Below, piece after piece: positions 55,055 to 63,002 of a stretch of DNA of 64,000 nucleotides (the stretch's first letter is position 1; each line of letters starts with the position of its first letter). Origin of the DNA: Streptomyces rubiginosohelvolus (GTDB taxonomy: Bacteria > Actinomycetota > Actinomycetes > Streptomycetales > Streptomycetaceae); NCBI RefSeq assembly GCF_014649875.1, contig NZ_BMTW01000018.1, positions 62,001 through 126,000 of the forward strand, given 5' to 3'. The notes below the pieces were generated by a model. That model saw nothing but the letters and a program-made list of their open reading frames with translations, was not told the DNA's origin and made no database searches. The position numbers and the translations under genes were made by a program.

Positions 55055-55525
55055 ATGGGAGACCAGCAGATCCCGGATGTCAGGAAGTCGGTGGTCGTCG
55101 CGGCGTCCCCGGAGCGCTGCTTCGAGACGTTCACCGAGCGGATGGCCGACTGGTGGCCGCCGTCGCACGTGCTGCTGCGCACGCCCCGCGTCGGTCTGGC
55201 CATGGACCCGAAGGTCGACGGCCGCTACTACGAGTGGGACGCCGAGGGCAACGAGATCGACTGGGGCAAGGTCCTGGAATGGGACCCGCCGCGGCGGCTG
55301 CGGCTGACCTGGCGGATCGACGGCCGCTGGCAGTCGATCCCGGACGACGAGCGCGCCAGCGAGATCGAGGTCGTCTTCACCCCGCTGGAGGACGGTTCCA
55401 CCCGGGTGGAGCTGGCGCACGTCCGCCTGGACAAGCACGGTGCGGACGGCCGGCGGATCTTCCAGGCGCTGGACGGCCCGAGTCCGGGGGAGACCCTGGA
55501 GCTGTTCGCGCGGGCCGTGCGATGA
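55055..55525 (+). CDS. SRPBCC/AHSA1-like protein, possible cyclase
   Basis: A 156-residue single-domain START-fold protein of the AHSA1 type: KSVVVAASPERCFETFTERMADWWPP at the start, DPPRRLRLTWRIDG in the middle and VELAHVRLDKHG near the end. Family members in polyketide clusters include cyclases; others are stress proteins. Location between minimal PKS and MBL-fold genes supports a ring-closure role. ATG 55055 follows GGGAGG, and its stop overlaps the ATG of the MBL gene (ATGA). Confidence 0.75.
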   Translation: MGDQQIPDVRKSVVVAASPERCFETFTERMADWWPPSHVLLRTPRVGLAMDPKVDGRYYEWDAEGNEIDWGKVLEWDPPRRLRLTWRIDGRWQSIPDDERASEIEVVFTPLEDGSTRVELAHVRLDKHGADGRRIFQALDGPSPGETLELFARAVR

Positions 55526-56487
55526 GCGCTCCCGGCCGGCCGGCCGGGAGCGGCCTGGCCGCACCGGCCCCCGACCCGGTGCGCGCGCCCTTCCCGCGGC
55601 TGCGGGAGATCGCCGAGGGCGTGCACGTCTACGAGCAGCTTCCCGGCGGGTGGTGCCTCAACAACGCGGGGCTCGTCGCTGGGGCGGACCGGTCCCTGCT
55701 GGTGGACACCGTCGCGACCCGGGCGCGGGCGCTGCACCTGCGGGAGGAGACACGGCGGGTGGTGCCGGGAGGACCCGATTTCGTGGTCAACACCCACTTC
55801 CACGGCGACCACGTCTTCGGCAACGAGCACTTCGTTCCCCGCGCTGCGGTGATCAGCCACGAGCAGACCCGGTCCGACATCGAGGAGGCGGGCCTCGGCC
55901 TCTGCCACCTGTGGCCGGGCGTCGACTGGGGCGAGCCCCGGCTCACCCTGCCCGACGTCACCTTCCGCGGGGCCATGACCCTGCGCCTGGGCGGACTCAC
56001 CGTCGAACTGCTGGAGATCGGCCCGGCGCACACGGCTAGCGACGTCGTCGCCTGGGTGCCGGAGCGCAGGGTGCTGTTCACCGGGGACGTGATCTGGTCG
56101 GGCGTCACCCCGTTCCTCCTGATGGGTTCGGTCGAAGGGTCGCTCGCGGCGGTCGAGCGGCTGCGCGCCCTCCGGCCGGAGACCGTGGTCCCGGGCCATG
56201 GCGCGGTGGCGGGCACCGACGCGCTGGACGCGACCGAGGCCTATGTCCGCCGGCTCCGCGGGATCGCCGAGGACGGACTGCGCGCGGGCCTGTCCCCGCT
56301 GCAGGCTGCCGGGAAGGCCGACCTCGGCCCGTTCGCCGCCCTCGTCGACCCCGAGCGGCTCGCGGGCAATCTGCACCGCGCCTACGCCGAACTGGAGGGC
56401 CTGCCTCCGGGTGAACGGATCGATGTGGCCGCCGGGTTCGGGGACATGGTCGAGTTCCACGGCGGCCTGCCCTTCAGCGCGGCCTGA
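55522..56487 (+). CDS. MBL-fold hydrolase, possible polyketide cyclase/thioesterase
   Basis: A 321-residue metallo-beta-lactamase-fold protein. The metal motif is NTHFHGDHVFGNEHF (HxHxDH, about residues 93-107), with further ligands in PAHTASDVVAW (His), FTGDVIWSG (Asp) and VVPGHGAV (His). MBL-fold proteins such as ActIV act in aromatic polyketide pathways as second-ring cyclase and thioesterase, and no other releasing enzyme is seen here. Also compatible with a general hydrolase. Coupled to the SRPBCC gene; a 61-bp gap separates it from the ketoreductase gene. Confidence 0.8.
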   Translation: MSAPGRPAGSGLAAPAPDPVRAPFPRLREIAEGVHVYEQLPGGWCLNNAGLVAGADRSLLVDTVATRARALHLREETRRVVPGGPDFVVNTHFHGDHVFGNEHFVPRAAVISHEQTRSDIEEAGLGLCHLWPGVDWGEPRLTLPDVTFRGAMTLRLGGLTVELLEIGPAHTASDVVAWVPERRVLFTGDVIWSGVTPFLLMGSVEGSLAAVERLRALRPETVVPGHGAVAGTDALDATEAYVRRLRGIAEDGLRAGLSPLQAAGKADLGPFAALVDPERLAGNLHRAYAELEGLPPGERIDVAAGFGDMVEFHGGLPFSAA

Positions 56488-56548
56488 CCTCCGCCGTCCC
56501 CGGGCGGCCCTCTCCGCTTCCCATCCGTATTTCCCAGGGAGAACTACC

Positions 56549-57328
56549 ATGACGAGCCCGAAAATCGCCTTCATCACCGGTGTCAGCAGTGGAATCGGCC
56601 TGGCCACCGCACGGACCCTCGCGCAGCAGGGCGTCACCGTGTTCGGCTGCGCGCGCGACGAGAAGAACGTCACCGCCACCGTGGACGAACTCCGTGCCGC
56701 CGGCCACCGCGCCGACGGGGTCTCCTGCGACGTGACCTCCACCGAGCAGGTACAGGCCGCCGTGCGCACGGCGGTGGACCGATTCGGCCGTATTGACATT
56801 CTGGTGAACAACGCCGGGCGCGGGGGTGGTGGAGAGACGGCGAAGCTGGACGAGTCGCTCTGGCTCGATGTAATGGACACCAATCTCAACAGCGTTTTCC
56901 GGGTCACTAGGGAAGTGCTGGCCAATGGCGGTATGGTCGACGCCGGGTGGGGGCGCGTCATCAACATCGCCTCGACCGCAGGCAAACAGGGGGTCATGCT
57001 GGCCGCGCCGTACACGGCGTCCAAGCATGGAATTATCGGATTCACCAAGTCGGTCGGCTTCGAGCTGGCGGCCAGCGGCATCACCGTGAATGCGGTCTGC
57101 CCCGGCTATGTGGAGACGCCGATGGCCGTCCGTGTCAGGCAGGGGTACGCAGATTATTGGGGCATTACCGAGAGCCAGGTGCTCGAGAAGTTCAACAGTA
57201 AAATCCCGCTGGGCCGCTACTCGACGCCCGAGGAGGTGGCTGGACTTGTCGGTTACCTGACCAGTGACGCGGCGGCATCGATCACCGCTCAGGCCCTCAA
57301 CGTCTGCGGCGGCCTGGGCAACTACTAG
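56549..57328 (+). CDS. Type II polyketide ketoreductase (actIII type)
   Basis: A 259-residue short-chain dehydrogenase close in length and sequence to the actinorhodin C-9 ketoreductase. FITGVSSGIGLATARTL binds NADPH. NNAGRGGGGETAKL corresponds to the NNAGRPGGG region that sets stereochemistry. The catalytic residues lie in NIASTAGKQGV and PYTASKHG (Ser, Tyr, Lys). It should reduce the C-9 keto group of the nascent chain before aromatase action. ATG 56549 follows AGGGAG. Confidence 0.93.
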   Translation: MTSPKIAFITGVSSGIGLATARTLAQQGVTVFGCARDEKNVTATVDELRAAGHRADGVSCDVTSTEQVQAAVRTAVDRFGRIDILVNNAGRGGGGETAKLDESLWLDVMDTNLNSVFRVTREVLANGGMVDAGWGRVINIASTAGKQGVMLAAPYTASKHGIIGFTKSVGFELAASGITVNAVCPGYVETPMAVRVRQGYADYWGITESQVLEKFNSKIPLGRYSTPEEVAGLVGYLTSDAAASITAQALNVCGGLGNY

Positions 57329-57372
57329 CCGTCACCTACGTGGCGGGATGCCGTTTTCGGGGCGAAGGGCGT

Positions 57373-57395
57373 GGTCACAGCTTTGTGCTGTGGCC
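57373..57395 (+). terminator. Short hairpin after the ketoreductase gene
   Basis: 9-bp arms with one G-T pair (57373-57381 and 57387-57395) and a 5-nt loop TTTGT, 44 nt after the ketoreductase stop. It lies in the 327-bp gap 57329-57655, which otherwise holds the SARP promoter and shows lower GC than its surroundings, but no gene. Confidence 0.45.
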
Positions 57396-57480
57396 TCGTC
57401 TGCTGTGAGGGGCTTCTGTTTCGCGTCGGTTCCAGGCAGACTCAAGTGCTCCGGACAACGATGCGGCCAGAGGTGAGGGC

Positions 57481-57510
57481 TTGACTGACTGTCTGCCGGA
57501 TTCTTACGGT
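57481..57510 (+). promoter_or_regulatory. Sigma-70-type promoter of the SARP gene
   Basis: TTGACT (57481-57486), 18-bp spacer, TACGGT (57505-57510). The leader to the GTG at 57656 would be about 139 nt. A small dyad GAAGC-6-GCTTC (57545-57560) lies in the leader and might be an operator. No SARP heptamers with 11-bp period precede this promoter. Confidence 0.55.
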
Positions 57511-57655
57511 GGGCAAGATCGAAGGCTGGATAGTCCGGTTAGCGGAAGCGCTATTGCTTCGGCGTGGAAAGATTCTCGACCAAGACTCCTGCTTTAAGGA
57601 TTCTTTGCACGTCCTGGGATTGCACTGGTGGTCATTGCGCTCCATAGGGGGACTC

Positions 57656-58561
57656 GTGAGCATACGTTTACTAGGGGAACTGGACGCCAACCTGAACGAG
57701 CAGTCGGTCACTCCGACTGCGGCGAAACCACGTCAAGTCCTGGCACTGCTGGCACTGAATGCGGGCCGTATCGTATCGGTGCCCACGCTCATCGAAGAAC
57801 TGTGGGGGGACCACCCACCGATGAGCGTACGTACAACGCTGCAGACGTACATTCTGCAGTTGCGCAAGCTGATCGACTCAGCGCTCACGGCCGAAAATCG
57901 CGGTCGGGCCAAGGGGATCCTCGTCACCCGCTTCGACGGCTACCTCCTCGACATCGACCCGGAGAGCGTGGACGTCCGCGTCTACGAGCGCTTCGTCGAG
58001 GCCGGCAACCGGGCGATGGAGCACTCCGACGACGAGGCCGTGTCCCAGTACCTGGGCAGGGCACTGGCCGAATGGCGGGGCCGTGCGCTGGCCGACGTAC
58101 GGATCGGGATGCCGCTGAGCATAGAGGTCGCCCGGCTGGAGGAGAGCCGGCTCAACGTGCTGGAGAGCAGGATCGGCGCCGACATCCGGCTCGGCCGGCA
58201 CCACGCGGTTCTCAGTGAACTCACCGTGCTGACCGCCCAGCACCCGATGCACGAGAACCTCTGTGCGCACTACATGGTCTCCCTGTACCGGGCAGGCCGG
58301 CAGTCGCAGGCGCTCCAGTCGTTCCGGACCCTGCGCGACACCCTGAGCAGGGAACTCGGAGTGGAGCCCTCCATCCGGCTGCAGAAACTGCAGCGGGCCG
58401 TGCTCCGCTCCGCCCTCGACCTGGAAGTCCAACTGCGGCCGGACTCGACGCCGTTGACCGCAGAGGCATGGGACACCGGGAACATCGGCCGACCGGCCGA
58501 CCGAACAGACACCCGAAGGCTTCTCTCCACGACGAATGGGGGCGCCGCATGGCAGCGGTAA
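57656..58561 (+). CDS. SARP-family pathway activator with a TTA codon
   Basis: A 301-residue small SARP, in the size range of DnrI and ActII-ORF4. The N-terminal OmpR-type winged helix (about residues 1-100: AKPRQVLALLALNAGRIV, IEELWGDHPPMSVRTTLQTYILQLRK) binds DNA. The bacterial transcriptional activation domain (about 108-255) has LAEWRGRAL and the closing FRTLRDTLSRELGVEPSIRLQ. The GTG at 57656 is where homology starts. Codon 5 is TTA (57668-57670), so translation should depend on bldA. It is the only regulator in the window and matches the heptamer sites found across the cluster. It overlaps the next gene by 13 nt. Confidence 0.92.
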   Translation: MSIRLLGELDANLNEQSVTPTAAKPRQVLALLALNAGRIVSVPTLIEELWGDHPPMSVRTTLQTYILQLRKLIDSALTAENRGRAKGILVTRFDGYLLDIDPESVDVRVYERFVEAGNRAMEHSDDEAVSQYLGRALAEWRGRALADVRIGMPLSIEVARLEESRLNVLESRIGADIRLGRHHAVLSELTVLTAQHPMHENLCAHYMVSLYRAGRQSQALQSFRTLRDTLSRELGVEPSIRLQKLQRAVLRSALDLEVQLRPDSTPLTAEAWDTGNIGRPADRTDTRRLLSTTNGGAAWQR

Positions 58562-58971
58562 GCACGGACCAGTACGTCGACATCCTCCGGTTCTACGCAC
58601 ATCAGATGAGCCTGCTGGACGCGCAGGACGTCAAGGCCTACGTGAAGACGTTCACCGAGGACGGGGTGACCCACCACGTCCACCGGGGGCAGTCGCTCGA
58701 CGGCAGGGCGGCGATGCTCGCCCACGCCGAGCAGGCGCTGCCGAGGTACCGGACCGTCGTGGTCCGGCACTGGAACGACCACTACCTGATGGAGAGAGCC
58801 GAGGACGGCAGTTTCGTCGTCTCCTACGGATCGCTCGTCACCCTCACCGGGGCGGAGGGGGTCACCCGCTTCGAGTCCAGCTACGCGGTCAGCGACGTCC
58901 TGGTGCGGGAGGGCGGCGAACTGCTGGTCAAGTCACGGTCGCTCGTCCGCGACGAGCCCGCCGAAGGCTGA
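58549..58971 (+). CDS. NTF2/SnoaL-like protein
   Basis: A 140-residue protein of the NTF2-like cone fold: DILRFYAHQMSLLDAQDVKAYVKTFTEDGVTHHVHRG (helical N-terminus with the Trp/Asp-type pocket region), then FESSYAVSDVLVREGGELLVKSRSLVRDEP (beta sheet). SnoaL-like members are polyketide cyclases; others are hydroxylases or bind substrates. It starts inside the SARP gene, so it shares the bldA-linked mRNA. A role in core cyclisation or tailoring is likely; which one is open. Confidence 0.75.
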   Translation: MAAVSTDQYVDILRFYAHQMSLLDAQDVKAYVKTFTEDGVTHHVHRGQSLDGRAAMLAHAEQALPRYRTVVVRHWNDHYLMERAEDGSFVVSYGSLVTLTGAEGVTRFESSYAVSDVLVREGGELLVKSRSLVRDEPAEG

Positions 58972-58973
58972 GC

Positions 58974-59004
58974 GGGCCTGCCGGTACATCCGGCCGGCAG
59001 GCCC
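58974..59004. terminator. Hairpin between convergent genes
   Basis: 11-bp perfect arms (58974-58984 and 58994-59004) with a 9-nt loop, filling the gap between the NTF2-like gene and the convergent secreted-protein gene. Confidence 0.65.
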
Positions 59005-59009
59005 TGGCG

Positions 59010-59504
59010 TCAGGGGCAACTCGGCGTCGGCGCCTGCTGGGTCCGCTTCATCGAGCTGCTGGTGGCGAACGTGGCCAGTACGTTGCCGGCCGGGTCGTAG
59101 TACGAGGCCTTGCCCACCGTGGTGAAGGCGTTCGCTCCCTGCAGGGTCGCCCGGTGCGTGGCACGCAGCGACGCGACGGTCGCTCCCGAGCCGTCGAAGA
59201 AGCGTTCCGTGACCCGGAAGGAGAAGGTGGCCGGGCCCGTCCGTGTCCACGTCCCGCTGCCCTCGGCCCCACCGTCGGGGCCGGGCGGCGGCTCCACCAG
59301 GCAGACGGTCCCGTTCGGGTGGAAGGACATGGTGACCTGCACCGTTCCGTCCGGGACCGCCACGGTGCCGGTCCAGACGCCGGCGGCCTTCGCCCGGATC
59401 TGATGCGCCGCCATGGCCTCCGGGGCCGCGGCCGCCGCGGGAGCGGTGGTCAGGGCGGCACCGAGGGCGACGGCGATGGCGAGAGGGCCGAGAATCCGTT
59501 TCAT
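59010..59504 (-). CDS. Small secreted beta-rich protein of unknown function
   Basis: A 164-residue exported protein. The signal peptide MKRILGPLAIAVALGAALTT ends near AAAAAPEA. The mature part (about 120 residues) is beta-rich with alternating patterns (GVWTGTVAVPDGTVQVTMSFHPNGTVCLV, ATFSFRVTERFFD) like a small lipocalin or calycin barrel, and has two Cys, one near the C-terminal end. ATG 59504 is chosen for the signal peptide; a TTG lies 45 nt upstream. It sits inside the cluster, divergent from the exporter, so binding of the product outside the cell is conceivable, but nothing in the sequence proves it. Confidence 0.6.
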   Translation of the reverse strand: MKRILGPLAIAVALGAALTTAPAAAAAPEAMAAHQIRAKAAGVWTGTVAVPDGTVQVTMSFHPNGTVCLVEPPPGPDGGAEGSGTWTRTGPATFSFRVTERFFDGSGATVASLRATHRATLQGANAFTTVGKASYYDPAGNVLATFATSSSMKRTQQAPTPSCP

Positions 59505-59900
59505 CTGCTGGCTCCGTTTTCGGTCGGCTGAGGACCGCTTCGACGACAACTGGTGGAGACGCCGGTGACCGGGGCGCCGGGGGCGCTCCGGTCACCGCGC
59601 GATTGGCTCGATGCCAGGGTGCGAGCCATCACTCAGGGACGTCTGGATTCCGCCTTGATCTAGCAACTTCTGCGCTATTTACCCTGCTTGACAAGCCGTC
59701 AGCCAGAGAGCGAGGTGGCTCCCTGGCTGCTTTCGACGTGTCCGCGGGGCATATTCGGCCAGCCGCCGTCCCACCGTCACGACCCCAGGGATCGGGGACC
59801 GAAGCTGACCGCGATCCTTCCTACGGTGGGTCCGGCCCGCCGGGAGACCACCGGCCGGCCGCTGCGATCACACCGCGCAGGTACCGCTCATGGAGGACCT
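59505..59900. other. 396-bp divergent intergenic region before the exporter
   Basis: No gene is visible. The stretch 59650-59700 is AT-richer and holds a lone TTGACA (59688-59693) without a matching -10. The right part holds the dyad and -10 of the ABC exporter gene (59790-59827). Confidence 0.5.
59790..59827 (+). promoter_or_regulatory. Operator dyad and -10 of the ABC exporter operon
   Basis: GATCGGGG (59790-59797), 11-nt spacer, CCGCGATC (59809-59816), 5 nt, -10-like TACGGT (59822-59827). It matches the AlkZ-gene site at 30614-30651 in arm sequence (15 of 16 bases), spacer length and distance to the -10, and shares the 12-mer TGACCGCGATCC. Confidence 0.65.
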
Positions 59901-60878
59901 ATGACCAACGCGATTGTCGCCGAGGGGCTCAGAAAGAAGTTCGGCACCCATACCGCCCTGGACGGGGTGGACCTGACCGTCCCCGAAGGATCCGTACTGG
60001 GACTTCTCGGGCCCAACGGCTCCGGCAAGACCACCACCGTGCGCGTCCTCGCCACCCTCCTGCGCGCCGACTCGGGACGGGCGACCGTCTCGGGCCTGGA
60101 CGTGCGGAACGACGCCGTCGCGCTCCGGCGCAAGATCGGCCTCTCCGGCCAGTACGCGGCGGTCGACGAGGACCTCACCGCCCGGGAGAACCTCCGGATG
60201 ATCGGCAGGCTCTACCATCTCGGCATCACCGAGAGCAGCAGGCGTGCCGACGAACTGGTGGAGCGCTTCGACCTCACCGAGAACGCCGATCGCCAGGTCA
60301 AGGGCTACTCCGGGGGAATGCGCCGCCGCGTGGACCTGGCCTGCGCGGTGGTCTCCAAGCCCGAGGTGCTCTTCCTCGACGAGCCGACGACCGGGCTCGA
60401 CGTCCGTAGCCGGATGGCCGTCTGGGAGGTGATCGGCGAGCTGGTGAGCGGTGGCAGCACCCTGCTGCTCACGACCCAGTATCTGGAGGAGGCCGACCAG
60501 CTGGCCGACCGGATCACCGTGATCGACCGGGGCCGGGTGATCGCCGAAGGCACCCCCGACGTCCTGAAGGACCGGGTCGGCGGAGAGCGCATCGAACTGA
60601 CCACGCGCACCGCCGAGGACGCCCGGCACGCCGGTACCCTGCTCGCCGAACTCTCCTCGGGCGAGCCCACGGTGGAGGAGGCGGACAAGCGGGTGATCGT
60701 GCCCGTCAGCGACGGCCCGGCCACGCTGGTCTCCGCGATCCGGCTGCTCGATCAGCAGAACCTCAAGCTGGCGGGAGTCACCCTGCGCCGGCCCAGCATG
60801 GACGAGGTCTTCCTCGCCCTGACCGAGAACTCCGACACGGCGGCGGCCGACGGCAAGATCAAGGAGCAGGTCCGTTGA
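59901..60878 (+). CDS. ABC exporter ATP-binding protein, DrrA-like
   Basis: A 325-residue ATPase. Walker A GPNGSGKTTT (about residues 37-46), signature YSGGMRRRVDLA (about 136-147), Walker B VLFLDEPTTGLD (about 155-166), and the C-terminal extension typical of DrrA (RIELTTRTAEDARHAG, then RRPSMDEVFLALT). With the next gene it should form a DrrAB-type pump exporting the glycosylated polyketide. ATG 59901 follows TGGAGG. Its stop overlaps the TTG start of the permease gene. Confidence 0.9.
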   Translation: MTNAIVAEGLRKKFGTHTALDGVDLTVPEGSVLGLLGPNGSGKTTTVRVLATLLRADSGRATVSGLDVRNDAVALRRKIGLSGQYAAVDEDLTARENLRMIGRLYHLGITESSRRADELVERFDLTENADRQVKGYSGGMRRRVDLACAVVSKPEVLFLDEPTTGLDVRSRMAVWEVIGELVSGGSTLLLTTQYLEEADQLADRITVIDRGRVIAEGTPDVLKDRVGGERIELTTRTAEDARHAGTLLAELSSGEPTVEEADKRVIVPVSDGPATLVSAIRLLDQQNLKLAGVTLRRPSMDEVFLALTENSDTAAADGKIKEQVR

Positions 60879-61678
60879 GCGCCTTCACCCAGGCCGTCGA
60901 GGACGGCCTCGTCCTCACCAAGCGCAACGTTCTCAAGAACCTGCGCAACCCCGACATCGTGGTGTTCACCAGCGCCGCTCCCATCGCCTTCGCGCTTCTC
61001 TTCGGGTTCGTGTTCGGCAGCGCGATCGACGTGCACGGCTCGAACTACCGCGAGTTCATGATCATCGGCATCCTGACCCAGACGATGCTGCTGACCGCCT
61101 CCAACACCGGTGTGGGCATCGCCCACGACATGAAGCTCGGCCTCGTGGACCGGTTCCGGTCGCTGCCCATCTCGCAGTCCGCGGTGCTGGTCGGCCGGAC
61201 CAGCGGCGACGCGGTGAACAACGTTCTCGTGATCATTCTGATGTCGCTGACCGGTCTGCTGATGGGCTGGCGCATCCGGTCCAACTTCCTGGACGCCGCG
61301 CTCGCCTTCCTGCTGCTGTTCCTCTTCGCCTACGCGGCCTCCTGGATCACCGCGGCGATCGGTCTGACCGCGAAGTCGCCCGAGGTGCTGGGCAACGTGA
61401 TGCTGATGGTGCTGCTGCCGCTCACCTTCATCTCGAACTCGTTCGTGCCGAGTGAAGGGCTGCCCAAGGTCCTCCAGGTCGTCGCCGACTGGAACCCGGT
61501 GTCCGCGGTCGTCGAGGCGTGCCGGCAGCTGTTCGGCAACATCCCGGCAGGCCGGCCGGAACCGGAGGTGTGGCCGCTTCAGCACCCCGTCCTCTCGGCC
61601 TTCCTGTGGGTGGCGCTGATCCTCGTCATCTTCGTACCGCTGTCCATCCGCCGCTACGCCAAGGCCGTGGGTCGCTAA
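60875..61678 (+). CDS. ABC-2 type permease, DrrB-like
   Basis: A 267-residue integral membrane protein with about six helices (IVVFTSAAPIAFALLFGFVFG, NNVLVIILMSLTGLLMGW, ALAFLLLFLFAYAASWITAA, VLGNVMLMVLLPLTFISNSFV). The segment FISNSFVPSEGLPKVLQVVADWNPVSAVVEACRQLF is the ABC-2 signature of daunorubicin-type exporters. The start is TTG 60875, overlapping the TGA of the ATPase gene (TTGA), and there is no nearby alternative. Confidence 0.88.
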   Translation: MSAFTQAVEDGLVLTKRNVLKNLRNPDIVVFTSAAPIAFALLFGFVFGSAIDVHGSNYREFMIIGILTQTMLLTASNTGVGIAHDMKLGLVDRFRSLPISQSAVLVGRTSGDAVNNVLVIILMSLTGLLMGWRIRSNFLDAALAFLLLFLFAYAASWITAAIGLTAKSPEVLGNVMLMVLLPLTFISNSFVPSEGLPKVLQVVADWNPVSAVVEACRQLFGNIPAGRPEPEVWPLQHPVLSAFLWVALILVIFVPLSIRRYAKAVGR

Positions 61679-61682
61679 CCCC

Positions 61683-61725
61683 TCTTGCCCGGATCAGGCC
61701 GGGCTCGACCCGGACGGAAGAACCT
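61683..61725 (+). promoter_or_regulatory. SARP-type promoter of the second glycosyltransferase gene
   Basis: TCTTGCC (61683), TCAGGCC (61694) and TCGACCC (61705) with 11-bp period, 8 bp, then GAACCT (61720-61725). It starts 5 nt after the permease stop and leaves a leader of about 60 nt. Confidence 0.5.
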
Positions 61726-61792
61726 GACCGAGGGCCCGACGGGTGCGCTGGACGCCCGGGGCCCTGTCCCAGATGAACGAAGGAGATCCATC

Positions 61793-62935
61793 GTGCGGTT
61801 CCTGTTTGTCGTCGGAGGCGGTTCGGCTCCCGTCCACGCCAGCGTGCCCCTCGCCTGGGCGGCCCGTGCCGCCGGGCACGAGGTCCTGGTCGCCTCACCC
61901 GAGGAGAACCTCGACCTCGTCACCGGCCTCGGGCTGCCCGCCCGCGGTGTGACCGACCTGGGCATGGGCGACGCCATGCTCAAGGACCGGCAGGGCAACT
62001 GGCTGCCCATGCCCACCAGCGAGAGCACCGAGATGGACTTCGCGGGCCGGGGCTTCGCACGGCTCTCGGCGGCAAGCTACCAGGGCACCGAGGAGCTGGC
62101 CGAGGCCTGGCGGCCCGACGTGGTGATCGGCGGGGAGTACAACCACGCCGCCCCGCTGATCGCCCACAAGTTCTCCATCCCCCTGGTGAGCCACACCTGG
62201 GCCATCTACGACCGGACCGACATCGACTGGCAGGGTGCGACCGACGAACTCAAGCCGGAATTGGCCGCGTTCGGACTGGACGCGATACCGGAACCCGCCC
62301 TGTTCGTCGACATCACGCCGCCGACGGTACGGCCCGGGCACGCCGAGCCCGCCCAGCCGATGCGCTGGGCTCCCGGTAACCCGCAGATCGCGCTGGAGCC
62401 GTGGATGTACGCCAAGGGCGACCGCCCCCGCGTGGTCATCACCTCGGGATCGCGCAGCGTCTTCATCCCGGCCCTCGGGCTCGACTTCTTCCGCCCGCTG
62501 CTCGGCGGATCCGTCCTGGGCGGCGGCGACGTCGAGGTGATCGTCGCCGCCCCGGAGCCGGTCGCCGCCCAGCTGCGCGCCGAATTCCCGGACGTGAGGG
62601 CCGGCTTCGTCCCGCTGGACGTGGTCGCCCCGACGGCGGACCTGGTGCTGCACCACGGGGGCGGGGTCACCGTGATGACGCTGCTCAACGCGGGCACCCC
62701 CCAGCTGGTCCTGCCGGAGATCCTCGCCTCCGCGATCCCGATGCGCCCGGTGGACGAGTTCGGGGCATCCATCACGCTCCCCTCGCACACCGTGCCCGTG
62801 GAGGACACCGAGGCCGCGGTGTCGAAGATCCTCGGCGACACCTCCTACCGCGCGAAGGCCGGCGAACTCGCCGCGGAGATCGCCTCGATGCCCTCCCAGG
62901 CCGAGGTCGTGAAGGTCATCGAGGGACTCGTCTGA
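61793..62935 (+). CDS. Glycosyltransferase (GT1, antibiotic type), second
   Basis: A 380-residue GT-B enzyme in the same family as the one at 31464. It starts VRFLFVVGGGSAPVHASVPLAW. The donor motif reads ADLVLHHGGGVTVMTLLNAGTPQLVLPE (about residues 280-307), with HHGGG where the first enzyme has HHGGP. PRVVITSGSRSVF opens the C-terminal domain. Two such enzymes fit an aglycone bearing two sugars. GTG 61793 follows AAGGAG; the longer open frame upstream lacks homology. Confidence 0.87.
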   Translation: MRFLFVVGGGSAPVHASVPLAWAARAAGHEVLVASPEENLDLVTGLGLPARGVTDLGMGDAMLKDRQGNWLPMPTSESTEMDFAGRGFARLSAASYQGTEELAEAWRPDVVIGGEYNHAAPLIAHKFSIPLVSHTWAIYDRTDIDWQGATDELKPELAAFGLDAIPEPALFVDITPPTVRPGHAEPAQPMRWAPGNPQIALEPWMYAKGDRPRVVITSGSRSVFIPALGLDFFRPLLGGSVLGGGDVEVIVAAPEPVAAQLRAEFPDVRAGFVPLDVVAPTADLVLHHGGGVTVMTLLNAGTPQLVLPEILASAIPMRPVDEFGASITLPSHTVPVEDTEAAVSKILGDTSYRAKAGELAAEIASMPSQAEVVKVIEGLV

Positions 62936-62953
62936 CCCCGGGGCCCACACGAG

Positions 62954-62991
62954 GAGGAGGGCCACCCCGCCGGCGCGGGGTGGCCCTCCTC
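62954..62991. terminator. Hairpin between convergent genes
   Basis: 17-bp perfect arms (62954-62970 and 62975-62991) with loop CGGC, 18 nt after the glycosyltransferase stop and 11 nt after the stop of the convergent aminotransferase gene. Confidence 0.75.
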
Positions 62992-63002
62992 TCGCGTACG
63001 GC

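Noticed and set aside
54880..55521. Long upstream extension of the MBL-fold gene
   Set aside because: It runs through the SRPBCC gene in another frame; the ATG at 55522 overlaps the SRPBCC stop and marks the domain start.
57509..57655. 49-codon N-terminal extension of the SARP from GTG 57509
   Set aside because: The likely transcript start (about 57517) lies inside the extension, and SARP homology begins at GTG 57656.
59688..59716. TTGACA at 59688 as the promoter of the ABC exporter
   Set aside because: No acceptable -10 lies 16-19 bp downstream. The TACGGT at 59822, with the shared dyad, is a better candidate.
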